In this document: one piece after another, positions 42,122 to 52,325 of the stretch | How the letters are laid out: the number at the start of each line of letters is the position of its first letter | Numbering within the stretch: the first letter of the stretch is position 1 | Source of the DNA: Gautieria morchelliformis | Lineage: Eukaryota; Basidiomycota; Agaricomycetes; Gomphales; Gomphaceae | Length of the DNA stretch: 64,000 nucleotides | NCBI GenBank assembly: GCA_015179125.1 | Contig: WHVA01000291.1 | Coordinates: 1-64,000 of the forward strand | Direction: 5' to 3' | The notes under the pieces: generated by a model | Databases searched by the model: none | The model's input: only the letters and a program-made list of their open reading frames with translations | What the model was told of the DNA's origin: nothing | Program-made: the position numbers and the translations under genes

Positions 42122-44890
42122 ATGGCGTCAGGCGTACACCGTGCTGCCAACGGAACCTCTGCCTCTGGTGAGCCAATTCAAGCACACCAATTATCACAAC
42201 ATTTTGAAACAGAGTCTCCTTTCGAGTCGGAGGGTTTGAACTAGGCCGCTTTGCTATTGATGAACTTAGACCCTTGCGAGTGGTCGTGATTGGTGCCGGA
42301 TACAGCGGAATCATTGCTGGCCTTAGGGTCCCACAGAGGATCCCTAACGTTGAGCTTGTGATATATGAGAAACTGGCTGGCGTGGGCGGTGTTTGGTCAG
42401 TGTCGTTTCGCACTCCATCTCCATGCTTATAGTTTTACCATGATGTCGCCTACCGATATAGGTTCTCGAATAAGTATCCGGTAAGCTGCAAGCTATCGCA
42501 CGGTGGATCACAAATCTAAGCTCGTCTCTAGGGAGTGGCATGCGATATTCCATCTCACTCTGTGGGTCTCGTTCACACTGCAGACACTACCGTAGCTGAT
42601 TTCTGCTATGTTTGCAGTACCAACTGACCTTTGAACCAAACGTACGCTGTAACGTACGGCAACTCAGTGACCAGGAGCTGACTTGTTTCATAGCCGCATT
42701 GGTCTGCGTTTTACGCCCCTGGGTCTGAAATACAAGCCTATCTGAAAGGTGTTGTGGATAAGTACAAACTCATGCGGTATATTAAACTTAACCACGAACT
42801 CACGAACGCCATATGGGACTCGACGGCTGGCAAATGGAACTTGACTCTTTCGACCCTTCAGGGAGATATCCAGGATGCCGCGGATATTGTGATCAACTGT
42901 ACGGGCGTTTTCTCGCAATGGAAATGGCCCGATGTCGAAGGTCTTTTCGGTTTCAATGGTCGCGTAGTACATTCTGCGCAATGGAATCTAGAGAAAGAGG
43001 GAGAGAAAGAAGCATGGGAAGGCAAGAATATTGCTGTTATCGGAGTGGTATGTCTTATTTCTAGTCAACTCCTCCCCGCCTTGAACATAACGGGCTTCAG
43101 GGATCCAGTGCTATTCAAATTGTACCTAGGATTCAGCCTAAGGCGGATAAGGTGGCAAATTTCGTCCGCGGAAAGACTTGTGCGTCAACTTAACTTTTAT
43201 TTCCTTGAAAAACTTGTATTCTCGATGCCTCTGAGCCGTTACGAGCTGCGTTGTACAGCGTGCTGACGACCACGCAGGGATCTCTGTACCTTTTGCGTCA
43301 GACGAGATTCAAGTACGCAACCCTGGAGGAGACAACCGTGAGTCATACGTGGAATATTCATCCGACCCGTCCTTTGATGTTATAGGGAAATGGTATCGCA
43401 ATACCAGACCATTTCACAGAAGCAGAGCATCGGGAGTTTGAAGATCCCGAGTATTATGCCCAGTTCAGACACAAAATAGAGGAGGAACTTAATGTAAGCC
43501 GTCAGTGTATTTAATTTACTACCCACGTATAGAATACTTACCACTTATCGTCACTCCCATAATTACAGACAGTTCACGGAGGGACGTTGCGGGGACATCC
43601 CGTGCAGCTTGAGGCCGTGAAAATGTTTAGGGAAGCAATGGTACAGAAATTGGAGAAACCAGGGATCGCTGAGCGCTGTGCGTGCTGAAAGCTTGTTTCA
43701 TCAATACTAATCGTATACGCCTACAGTAATACCTGACTTCCCGGTGTCTTGCCGTCGGCTCACCCCTGGACCCGGATATCTGGAAGCACTCAATCAAGAT
43801 AATGTCAGTCAGTAGCTAAGGGACTTCCCACTACCCTGACTTATCGTCCTCTCCTGTGATAGGTTGAATTGGTCACCGAGACAATCAAGCGCGTAACACC
43901 AAATGGCATCGAGACTGCTGACGGGAAGCTCCGCGAGTTTGATATTATTGTTTGTGCTACAGGTGTGGTAAATTCATGTAGCCGCACGTCTCACGCCGAT
44001 CTATTCGCCTATGGAAGGGTTCGACACAACATGGAAACCACCCTATACTGTCATTGGTCGTGACGGCCTCAAGTTGCAAGAGAAATGGAGTGAATACCCT
44101 CTCGCTTATTTGGGCATTGCGATTGATGGCTTTCCAAACTGGTAAGTGATTTAACGATCTCTTCTTGAGACTCACTTCCTCTTTCCTCTAGGTTTCTTTC
44201 CTTAGGGCCGAATTCAGGAATCGGTTCAGGGTCACTGCTCGTTATTTTAGAACGACAGATTGACTACATCACGGCTGCGATTGCGAAATTGCAACGCGAG
44301 AGGCTCAAGACAATTGAAGTGAAAACAGCAGCCGTTAAAGACTTTGATGAATATCTCCAAGTGTGTTACCAGCGACTTGCATAACGATACGCCCTGATCA
44401 TTCTGTAGCATTACTTCCCTCAGGCAGGTATTCTAGTTGTGTCGGTCTTTCTAAGGCTTACCTATTGTTACCAGACTGTGTACTCAGAAAGATGTGCTTC
44501 ATGGTACAAGATGGGCAAAGAGGAAGGTCGCGTGGCAGGGCTCTGGCCTGGTTCGCTATTGTTCAATTTCTGATCAACTGTTGCATTTTGTAATGTACGG
44601 TCGCTCTGGTTCAGGCTCTTGTCTCCATGCTGTACGAACCCTGGCGCATCCACGTTGGGAAGATTTCAACTACGAACCGCTTGACGGCCGTCAGAATCGC
44701 TTTTATTGGCTTGGTGACGGATGGACAGTGAATGAGAGGGAGGGGTCGGGGAATCGTGCGTACAACGTCCGACAGCTATTCGAATTGATGCAACTCACTG
44801 AGTTACAACGCAGGCGCGTGGTATCTGGATGAGATTGATTATCCCCCAGGTCTGTCTTGGGTCATTCTGCTAGAAATATCTGGGCATTGA
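42122..44890 (+). CDS. Flavin-dependent monooxygenase, Baeyer-Villiger type
   Basis: Plus strand, many short introns. A short first exon (MASGVHRAANG) is followed by LGRFAIDELRPLRVVVIGAG, the FAD-binding GxGxxG, and VIYEKLAGVGGVW. Next are NKYP/GVACDIPSHS, YQLTFEPN, and PHWSAFYAPGSEIQAYLKG. GRVVHSAQW fits the Baeyer-Villiger fingerprint FxGxxxHxxxW (FNGRVVHSAQW near 42955). IAVIGV joins across an intron to GSSAIQIVPRIQPKADKV, the NADPH-binding motif. The tail has TVYSERCASWYKMGKEEGRV and HPRWEDFNYE, then WYLDEIDYPPG. Stop placed at 44888-44890; a last small exon is possible. Enzymes of this class insert oxygen next to a ketone; the substrate cannot be told. No disabling break was found. Confidence 0.87.
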
Positions 44891-45579
44891 TCATGGCCTA
44901 CTGCAGTCCCGGAATAATCTCAGGGGGTCATGTACGGGGCCGGATAGAAATCGACATGTGGCTGCGAATTCTCAGAGCCATGCTTTCCCAATCGATCCCG
45001 TGTTTCAGTAAAGAGAAATGGATGCTTTTCTATACTATGCAAACGTTCTAAATGTACATGGTAAAGTTACTTTATAAAGAAATTGCAAAGAGCGTGATCA
45101 CGCTGCTCATGACAAGGTCGACCTCGTGCCTTCTGCCTGTGTGCGCGTCTAACCGTGATACCCATTTTCTCACATGGAATGTAGGGGTTCATATGTGGAG
45201 TGTGTAGTGGAAATACACATGCGGGTGTTACGGTGGCGCGGGGGTGGCAGCGCCGGCGCAAAGTCCGGCCACTGTCTTGCAAATCAATATCTCACCACAG
45301 CCCTCGCCAGGGACATCAGTGGCACAATGAGAATTGTCCGGAGCCACTTGCTGACATGGTTAGAGGATTGATGGACGTGAAAAGGGGGAAGAAATATTTG
45401 TGCTATAGTTTGTAGTGTTAGAATGTGAAGCGGAACATTGAAACTAAGAGTTTGGCTCACAAGACAATAATTGTGGAAAATTGTGGCGGAGACAGAACGA
45501 CCTTCGTCCAGTAGACTCGTGAGCATGCTCAATCCTACGCCCACGTCTGCTCATGGGACTATGCACAGGCAGCGCACAT
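44891..45579. other. No gene recognised
   Basis: About 690 bp after the monooxygenase gene with short frames only. It likely contains that gene's 3' UTR. Confidence 0.35.
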
Positions 45580-45808
45580 GCTGACGGCGTACAGGACAGG
45601 GCGAGCGAGGTGCACAGTCTTGAAGCTGTATTGTGAATGTTAGTCAAAGGAAACAAATGACATTATGATCAAACGTACGTAGCTATCACCGCCACACGCT
45701 GGCGGCGTACAGGACAGGACGGGCGATGTGAGTAGTTTCGAGGCTGTATTGTGAGTATTAGTCAAAGGAAACAAATGACATTATGATCAAACGTACGTAG
45801 CTATCACC
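45580..45808 (+). repeat. 118-bp tandem duplication (two copies)
   Basis: Unit 1 begins at 45580 (GCTGACGGCGTACAGGACAG) and unit 2 at 45698 (GCTGGCGGCGTACAGGACAG). The second halves, from GTCAAAGGAAACAAATGACA through CGTACGTAGCTATCACC, are identical; the first halves differ at several sites. No coding role is apparent. Confidence 0.9.
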
Positions 45809-47441
45809 ATTTAAGGAACCTGACATGAAACAAGCTATGATGGCAGCAAAGCACTGCAGCTACTACTAGCCCACCGTTCTTCGTGTACCTGTGCGAGTGT
45901 GTGCTCCACCAGTGGCAGTCAGGTTAGGGATACGCGCTGAGTGCTGAGATGGGGTGGGTGGTCCTCTACAGACCTGTACGCAGAAAATTAGTCCCAATCA
46001 TATAAAATCAGATAATTTGAAGAAGAAAAAAGACTGGAGCAGCGATAGAGGAGATTTGTATAAATCACCTCCTGACTGCCAGAGATGAGGAAGCCATAGC
46101 AAGATAATCCCATGCAGAGTGAGGAAGTTGTCGGCCTATCGAGAATCGACAACGGCGAGCGGCTTCAATGTCGATAAGTTGTAGCTTCCCCTCTTCATGT
46201 ATTCGAATGGACACTATACGACATGAGAGGCCGATGACTGTTGCGCATAAGTACCTGCCAATGGATTCGGTCTTAACGGGTGTGGACAAAGCTGAGCGCA
46301 CACCAGTTGATTTTGTGACCGTGCCCTCCGGCATGCAAGCCACAGGCGGGAGATCTGGCGCTAGCCGCTCATTCGCATGGCTTCCCGAGATCCGATGCCA
46401 TCGGTATGTAGATCGGCGTGATTTCAAAGCCCACAAGATCTGCCCCCATCGAGGATCTAGCAAGTTATGTCAGTAGTAGTTTTCGTGCTATCCCGTAACG
46501 CTTTCTCCCTGGACTAGATCTCTAAGACGGATTTGATAGCGCTCGATTCACCATTTCTAGCGGAGCCGTCACAGCCACTTGCAGGAGCAGAACAAACACC
46601 CCCCGTCAATTTTGAGACGATATGGGATGTTTTATAAAACAACCAGTGGCATCGCGAGTATACGCAATATTTCCTGGGAAATTGGGAACAAGCAGGAACG
46701 GAACGGAAGTTGTGTCACCGAAACTGTAAAGGACCAGCTAAGCGCACGAGGTTGGTGTCAAAGCGGTATTGAAGAATTGGAACGGCGTATCCGAGAGATA
46801 CCTACATTTACTGTTACAGTACATCCCACCCGCCTGAAGACCTTCAAGGTATGATCCCATACACAAGCGAGAATTGTAGCATTGAGTCATACAATCTGCT
46901 TTAGGTGACACCGGCTTGATGCTGTCATCTCAGGGCGGCTTGGGAGAGACAAGGGAGACTGGTCTGCTTGCGGCCATCCGGCTGAGACCTGGTGGAGATG
47001 GCAGTGCATTATGGCAAATGCGGTGTTTCGATGCCACCCTGAAAGGACAATTGAGAAGAATATTTGATGATAGCTGATAATGGAGCCTTTTGGGGTTCGA
47101 GACACCATCCCACCAGGTACATATACAACATGTACCTGGCACTACTTGCACTGGTCAGTAGTTAGCCACCCTCTTGTGCCACACATTTATGTGGCGGATC
47201 CAGATATTACTGGCAAACCGCCAATATGCCTGCCAGTTGGCGTCTGAGATCTGAAACCATATCCATCGCTTCAAAACAGTCACTAAGTCGCCAGCGCCAA
47301 CCGCGGCTGTGCAACGGTGGACATAACTTATTAAGTCACTTTCTGTAGCCGAGGAGTGGCATACAATGCATATGTACCGCACATAGCTTCAGATGTCTAT
47401 AAAAGACCCCAAAAATTAGCTAGCCAGGCTGCTCAAATTCC
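45809..47441. other. Unassigned region with weak coding signals
   Basis: Short frames occur on both strands, such as plus 46579-46854 (ISWEIGNKQE, GIEELERRIREIPTFTVTVH) and minus 46065-46463. None is recognisable, and none has a convincing start and splice pattern. The right end is the target site of the copia element. Confidence 0.3.
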
Positions 47442-47446
47442 CCAAC

Positions 47447-47762
47447 TGTTGGAGTCAGGGTCGGTAAGCGGAGAACGCAGGGCCAAGTAGGTTAGGGGAA
47501 GGCTTTATCATCGTATAGTAAAACAGTATTACTGGCCTCGGTCAAGTATGACCGAGGCCCTATATCTACTCGCTCCACAATCGCTAACCCCTCAGTGAAC
47601 TGACCGTTCACTGAGGTACGTGCCCCCATCCCATTATGCATCCCAATAGTATACTTACTGTTGTGTAGGCTTCATTCTATTAGGTAGAGTACTTATATAC
47701 ACTCAGTGAACTGACCGTTCACTGAGGCTTCATTCTATTAGACACTGCGCATAACCGCTACA
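47447..47762 (+). mobile_element. Ty1/copia element 5' LTR
   Basis: 316 bp from TGTTGGAGTC to CCGCTACA. It is identical to the 3' LTR (51982-52297) except for one base (G at 47620, A at the matching site 52155). The flanking direct repeat CCAAC (47442-47446 and 52298-52302) is the target duplication. The LTR holds three strong hairpins at 47534-47559, 47590-47616 and 47702-47726. Confidence 0.97.
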
Positions 47763-47774
47763 GGTTATGGGCCC
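47763..47774 (+). other. Primer-binding site complementary to the initiator tRNA-Met anticodon arm
   Basis: GGTTATGGGCCC directly follows the 5' LTR. Its complement GGGCCCATAACC equals the anticodon stem-loop of eukaryotic initiator tRNA-Met. Priming from an internal half-tRNA fragment is established for Drosophila copia and yeast Ty5. The ATG inside the site is also the start codon of the polyprotein (47767). Confidence 0.8.
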
Positions 47775-50040
47775 CGCAGAGCCCACAACGTCTACCCCCA
47801 CCTCCAAGTCGTTCGTCGTCCCGAAGCTGGCCAGGGACGGCACGAACTGGGTCACCTGGAAAAGCCAGACGTTAGCTACGCTGGCGGCGACCCGTGGTGC
47901 GAAGCGCCACCTAGAAGGGACCGCTCGGATCCCTCGCACGATCCCGACATACCCCAACGGCTACACGCTCACAGACAAGGAGGAAGAGGACCTAGAGGAT
48001 CTCGAGAAACGCTGGGACGACTACAATCAGCGCGAGGCAGCGATAATGGCACAAATATTTACCACTGTCCCCGATAGCGTCCTCATCGAAGTCCGCAATC
48101 TAGCAACAGCAAAGGAGGTCTGGGAGGCCGTATGTGCAAAGCACGAGACAAGGGCACTCACGGTCAAGGTTGACATGCGACGACGCATGTACGAGCTGAA
48201 ATGCGAGGACGAATCGAACGTCCGCATGCACCTGGAATCCCTCATGAGAATGCAGGAGCAACTCGCAGGGATGAACGCGGGACTCACCGATGACGACCTT
48301 GTCACCGTCATCCTCGGCTCGCTCCCTAAGCCGTATCGGCCGCTCATCAATGCGATAATGATGTCGGCGGCTCACGCAAAGGCAAGACTTGAACCGGACC
48401 AGGTAGTCAGCACCCTAATCGACGAGTTTGAGCGATTAGCAATCGAAGAACGACAATTGAAGGCAAGTGAGAACGCACTCGCGGTGATCAAGAACCGTGG
48501 AAAGCACCAGCCACGCAGCAGTGGTTCCAATACCACGCGGACAGATGTGGAATGTTGGAAGTGCGGCAAAAAGGGGCACCTCAAAGCAGACTGTCGTTCT
48601 AAAGGCAAGAAAAAAGAAAAAAAGGACGAGGACAAGAAAGGAGGCGACTCGGCGAACGCAGCAGTAGAAGGCGAGGATTTCGCCTTTACCACGACGCTCG
48701 CTGGGACCGCGCTTGCGCTGGGAACGAGTCGATCAACGGGGCGAGAAGTCGACGTGTACGACTCGGGCGCGTCAGGCCACATGTCGCCGAGTAGGCATCG
48801 CTTCACCACTTTCAGTGAGATCGCGCCGCGGACAGTCACTGCCGCGGACAAGACAGTCTTCAAGGCTACCGGGATAGGTAGCATGAAGATCGGGATACCT
48901 AATGGTAGAACAACAATGTACGTTACCTTGAAGGACGTACTGTACTGTCCCGATCTCGCGTTTACACTCGTCTCCCTAACGCGATGCGACGCGGCTGGCT
49001 ACACGGTTCTACTCAAGAATCAGAAATGTTTAATTCGAGACAAGAAAGGGACATTACTTGGTCAAATCCCGCTCTCGAATGGCCTGTATAAAGTAGAACA
49101 TCAGTCTACTGCAGCAGCAGCGAGTACTACACGAAAAGTACTCACATTGGACGAGTTACACCGCCGGATGGGACACATATCGCCCCAGGCCGCCCGCAAG
49201 CTCATCCGAGACCGAATCGTCACTGGACTAGATCTCGACATGGCGAGTCAGCCAGGCTTTTGCACGGAGTGTGCACAAGCCAAACCTACCCGAAAATCCG
49301 TGCCACAGAAACGGGAGGGGCCGCGAGCCACCAAATTCGGCGAAAAAGTGCACTCGGACGTCTGGGGGCCCGCAAACCCCCAGAGCTACGACGGAAAAGA
49401 TTATTTCGTCAGTTTCACCGACGACTATAACCGGTGGACTTACCTGGTACCAATGGCTAGGAAAAGCGACGCGTTCAACTGCTATAAGCAGTACGAGGCG
49501 TGGGTCGAGACGCAATATAACGCAAGAATAAAACGCTTACAGACTGACCGCGGGGGTGAATACCTCTCCGACGCCTTCACAGCCCACCTAAAGTCAAAGG
49601 GGACGACCCGGAGCCTCACGGTGCACGATACCCCTGAAGAAAACGGCGTGTCAGAACGTTTGAACAGGACGCTGCTAGAACACGCACGTGCAATGCTCCT
49701 GGCAGCTGGATTACCGAAGTTTCTGTGGACTGAAGCGGTACAGCACGCAGTCTGGCTGAAGAACCGGACTTCAACGCGTGCACTCAACGGTAGGACGCCG
49801 TATGAGATTGTGCACGGCGTGAAGCCGGATCTCACGGATCTACCAGAGTGGGGAACTAGAGTCTATGTTCTAAAAGAAAGCAGTAGCAAGCTAGACTCGA
49901 AGGCGGATGAAGGAAAATGGGTGGGGTATAGCGATGAGAGCAAAGGGCACAGGGTCTACTGGCCCGGGAAACGCCGCGTCACAGTCGAAAGGAACGTCAC
50001 GTTTGACGCCCTTGTCCTTGTGACCCCAACGACGGTCTGA
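47767..50040 (+). CDS. Ty1/copia polyprotein part 1: Gag, protease, integrase
   Basis: Open frame of 757 codons. The Gag region (residues 1-250) has KLARDGTNWVTWKSQTLATL and VWEAVCAKHETRALTVKVDM. The zinc knuckle CWKCGKKGHLKADC lies at about residue 260. The aspartic protease shows VDVYDSGASGHMSPS. The integrase has the zinc-binding HRRMGHISPQAARKL ... CTECAQAKPTRKS, then the catalytic core with D in HSDVWGPANP, D in RLQTDRGGEYL and E in TPEENGVSERLN. The frame ends with TFDALVLVTPTTV and TGA at 50038, just where the second frame starts. All key residues are present. Confidence 0.95.
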   Translation: MGPAEPTTSTPTSKSFVVPKLARDGTNWVTWKSQTLATLAATRGAKRHLEGTARIPRTIPTYPNGYTLTDKEEEDLEDLEKRWDDYNQREAAIMAQIFTTVPDSVLIEVRNLATAKEVWEAVCAKHETRALTVKVDMRRRMYELKCEDESNVRMHLESLMRMQEQLAGMNAGLTDDDLVTVILGSLPKPYRPLINAIMMSAAHAKARLEPDQVVSTLIDEFERLAIEERQLKASENALAVIKNRGKHQPRSSGSNTTRTDVECWKCGKKGHLKADCRSKGKKKEKKDEDKKGGDSANAAVEGEDFAFTTTLAGTALALGTSRSTGREVDVYDSGASGHMSPSRHRFTTFSEIAPRTVTAADKTVFKATGIGSMKIGIPNGRTTMYVTLKDVLYCPDLAFTLVSLTRCDAAGYTVLLKNQKCLIRDKKGTLLGQIPLSNGLYKVEHQSTAAAASTTRKVLTLDELHRRMGHISPQAARKLIRDRIVTGLDLDMASQPGFCTECAQAKPTRKSVPQKREGPRATKFGEKVHSDVWGPANPQSYDGKDYFVSFTDDYNRWTYLVPMARKSDAFNCYKQYEAWVETQYNARIKRLQTDRGGEYLSDAFTAHLKSKGTTRSLTVHDTPEENGVSERLNRTLLEHARAMLLAAGLPKFLWTEAVQHAVWLKNRTSTRALNGRTPYEIVHGVKPDLTDLPEWGTRVYVLKESSSKLDSKADEGKWVGYSDESKGHRVYWPGKRRVTVERNVTFDALVLVTPTTV

Positions 50041-51974
50041 CTGAGGGGGAGTCGTCCGCTCCAGACACTCAGGACGTCGTCGGCGGCGTTCCCGCTCCTC
50101 GTACACCCCACCAGCACCCGCCACTACAGCCCCCGGACCCGGAAGCAGGCCCCGCAGACACCGGGCGAATCGATCCCCTCGAGGAATTCGAGATTGCGGA
50201 TCTCCCGACAGACCCGCCCCAAGGAAGGGGCCACCGCACGCGGAAACCGTCCGCGTACGTGCGGGGGATCGCGGACGGCGTGGGCAGCAGCACAGGTCGC
50301 CCACACGCACCCGCGTACCCCCGAGGTCTGCCGATGCCCACAAACGACTCAGCCCTAGTCGCGCTGACAGGGGGCGGAGGGGAGATGACCGCTGCCACAG
50401 CGCACAGCCCAGGGCCCGACCCGACTAACCTCGACGACGCCCGTTCCCGCGCTGACTGGCCGCAGTGGGACGCGTCGATCAGGCGGGAGTTGGACCAACA
50501 CGCGGCGCTGCGCACCTGGGACCTCGTCGAAGCCCCGGATGGCGCAAACATCGTGGGGAGCAGGCTCGTGTTTCATTACAAGCATGACGCGGAGGGAAAG
50601 GTTGTAGATCGAAAAACGAGGCTCGTCGCGCAAGGATTCTCGCAGGCACATGGAATTGACTACAATGAGACCTTCTCCCCCACAGCAAAGCTCTCTGCTA
50701 TCCGAATAATCGCAGCCATCGCAGTCCGGAACGACTGGGAACTCGAACAAACGGATATAGACGGCGCGTACTTGAACGCACCAATCACGGAGACCATATA
50801 CATGCGACAGGCCAGGGGATATGAAGCCCCGGGAAATGAGCACAAGGTCTGCCGGCTCAACCGTGCGATATACGGGCTGAAGCAATCCGGTAGGGAATGG
50901 TACGACACGCTGCGCGGGTTCATGAACCAATTTGGGTTCACGCGCTGCGAGACGGAACACGCAGTCTTTCACAGGTATGCCGGACAGGACGCGCTTATCG
51001 TCGCGGTCGACGTAGACGACCTGACCATGGCCGGAAGCTCGAAGAGCGCGATCCTTGAATTCAAGAACGAGCTACGTACGGTCCTCAAAATCAAGGACTT
51101 GGGTGACCTGCATTGGCTATTGGGTATAGAGGTGAAACGGGTGCGCGAGACACGCACAATATCGTTCTCACAACATGCTTACATCGAGAGAATTCTCGAA
51201 AGATTTGGTCTGCAAGATGCGAACGCCCTGAGCACGCCGCTCGACCCGCATCACAGGCTATCCCTATCCCAATCGCCCACCACTCCTCGCGAACGCCAAG
51301 AGATGCACGCCGTACCGTACAGGGAAGCTATCGGCTCACTCATGTACGCGGCACTGGGCACACGCCCTGACATTGCGTTCGCGGTGTCCTTCTTAGCTCA
51401 GTTCATGCAAGACCCCGGGAGGCCGCATTGGGAGGCGGTCAAACGCGTGTTTCGATACTTGAAGGGCACAAAGGGCGTAGCCCTAACTATCGGCGGATAT
51501 CGCAGGGGACTGGAAGCGTTTTCTGACGCTGACTGGGCATCACAAGAACACCGACACTCGATTTCGGGGTACGTATTCACGATCGACGGAGGCGCTGTGT
51601 CTTGGAGTTCCAAGAAGCAGCCGATCGTCGCGTTGTCAACAACGGAGGCGGAATACGTCGCAGCGACTCATGCCGCGAAGGAGGCTTTGTGGATACGCGC
51701 CTTCCTGGCAGAGATCGCCCGACCACTCATCCAGCCCATCACCATCCACCTCGACAATCTCTCTGCGATATCTATCACAAAGAACGACGAGTATCACCCG
51801 AGGACCAAGCATATCGATATACGGTATCATTTCATACGCCACGCGGTACAAAGACAACTACTGTACATCGACTACGTACCGACAGATGACATGGCAGCCG
51901 ACATATTCACTAAAGCCCTCCCCCGACACAAGGTTTTACACCTGACCGCCCTACTTGGTCTACGTTCGGCTTAA
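50007..51974 (+). CDS. Ty1/copia polyprotein part 2: reverse transcriptase and RNase H
   Basis: This frame is shifted by -1 relative to part 1 and is open from 50007, overlapping its end by ~30 bases. It starts with a proline-rich linker (APRTPHQHPPLQPPDPE), then the RT: RLVFHYKHDAEGKVVDRKTR, QGFSQAHGIDYNETFSP, QTDIDGAYLNAP (catalytic D), IYGLKQSGREWYD and IVAVDVDDLTMAG (catalytic DD). RNase H follows: EAFSDADWAS, SISGYVF, ALSTTEAEYVA. The end is ADIFTKALPRHK. It has no start codon near its beginning, so it is presumably expressed by -1 frameshifting or was split by a one-base deletion in this copy. Confidence 0.93.
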   Translation, partial: RPCPCDPNDGLTEGESSAPDTQDVVGGVPAPRTPHQHPPLQPPDPEAGPADTGRIDPLEEFEIADLPTDPPQGRGHRTRKPSAYVRGIADGVGSSTGRPHAPAYPRGLPMPTNDSALVALTGGGGEMTAATAHSPGPDPTNLDDARSRADWPQWDASIRRELDQHAALRTWDLVEAPDGANIVGSRLVFHYKHDAEGKVVDRKTRLVAQGFSQAHGIDYNETFSPTAKLSAIRIIAAIAVRNDWELEQTDIDGAYLNAPITETIYMRQARGYEAPGNEHKVCRLNRAIYGLKQSGREWYDTLRGFMNQFGFTRCETEHAVFHRYAGQDALIVAVDVDDLTMAGSSKSAILEFKNELRTVLKIKDLGDLHWLLGIEVKRVRETRTISFSQHAYIERILERFGLQDANALSTPLDPHHRLSLSQSPTTPRERQEMHAVPYREAIGSLMYAALGTRPDIAFAVSFLAQFMQDPGRPHWEAVKRVFRYLKGTKGVALTIGGYRRGLEAFSDADWASQEHRHSISGYVFTIDGGAVSWSSKKQPIVALSTTEAEYVAATHAAKEALWIRAFLAEIARPLIQPITIHLDNLSAISITKNDEYHPRTKHIDIRYHFIRHAVQRQLLYIDYVPTDDMAADIFTKALPRHKVLHLTALLGLRSA

Positions 51975-52297
51975 GGGGGAGTGTTGGAGTCAGGGTCGGT
52001 AAGCGGAGAACGCAGGGCCAAGTAGGTTAGGGGAAGGCTTTATCATCGTATAGTAAAACAGTATTACTGGCCTCGGTCAAGTATGACCGAGGCCCTATAT
52101 CTACTCGCTCCACAATCGCTAACCCCTCAGTGAACTGACCGTTCACTGAGGTACATGCCCCCATCCCATTATGCATCCCAATAGTATACTTACTGTTGTG
52201 TAGGCTTCATTCTATTAGGTAGAGTACTTATATACACTCAGTGAACTGACCGTTCACTGAGGCTTCATTCTATTAGACACTGCGCATAACCGCTACA
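51973..52297 (+). mobile_element. Ty1/copia polypurine tract and 3' LTR
   Basis: The polypurine tract AAGGGGGAG (51973-51981) primes plus-strand synthesis and overlaps the end of the RT frame. The LTR spans 51982-52297, a one-mismatch copy of the 5' LTR, with the same three hairpins (52069-52094, 52125-52151, 52237-52261). Target duplication CCAAC follows at 52298-52302. Confidence 0.96.
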
Positions 52298-52325
52298 CCA
52301 ACTACCCTCTAAGCCCTAAATCTCC

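Noticed and set aside
47085-47110. tRNA-like GGGGTTCGAGAC near a CCA
   Set aside because: No acceptor, D or anticodon stem can be built upstream; it is a chance T-loop-like string.
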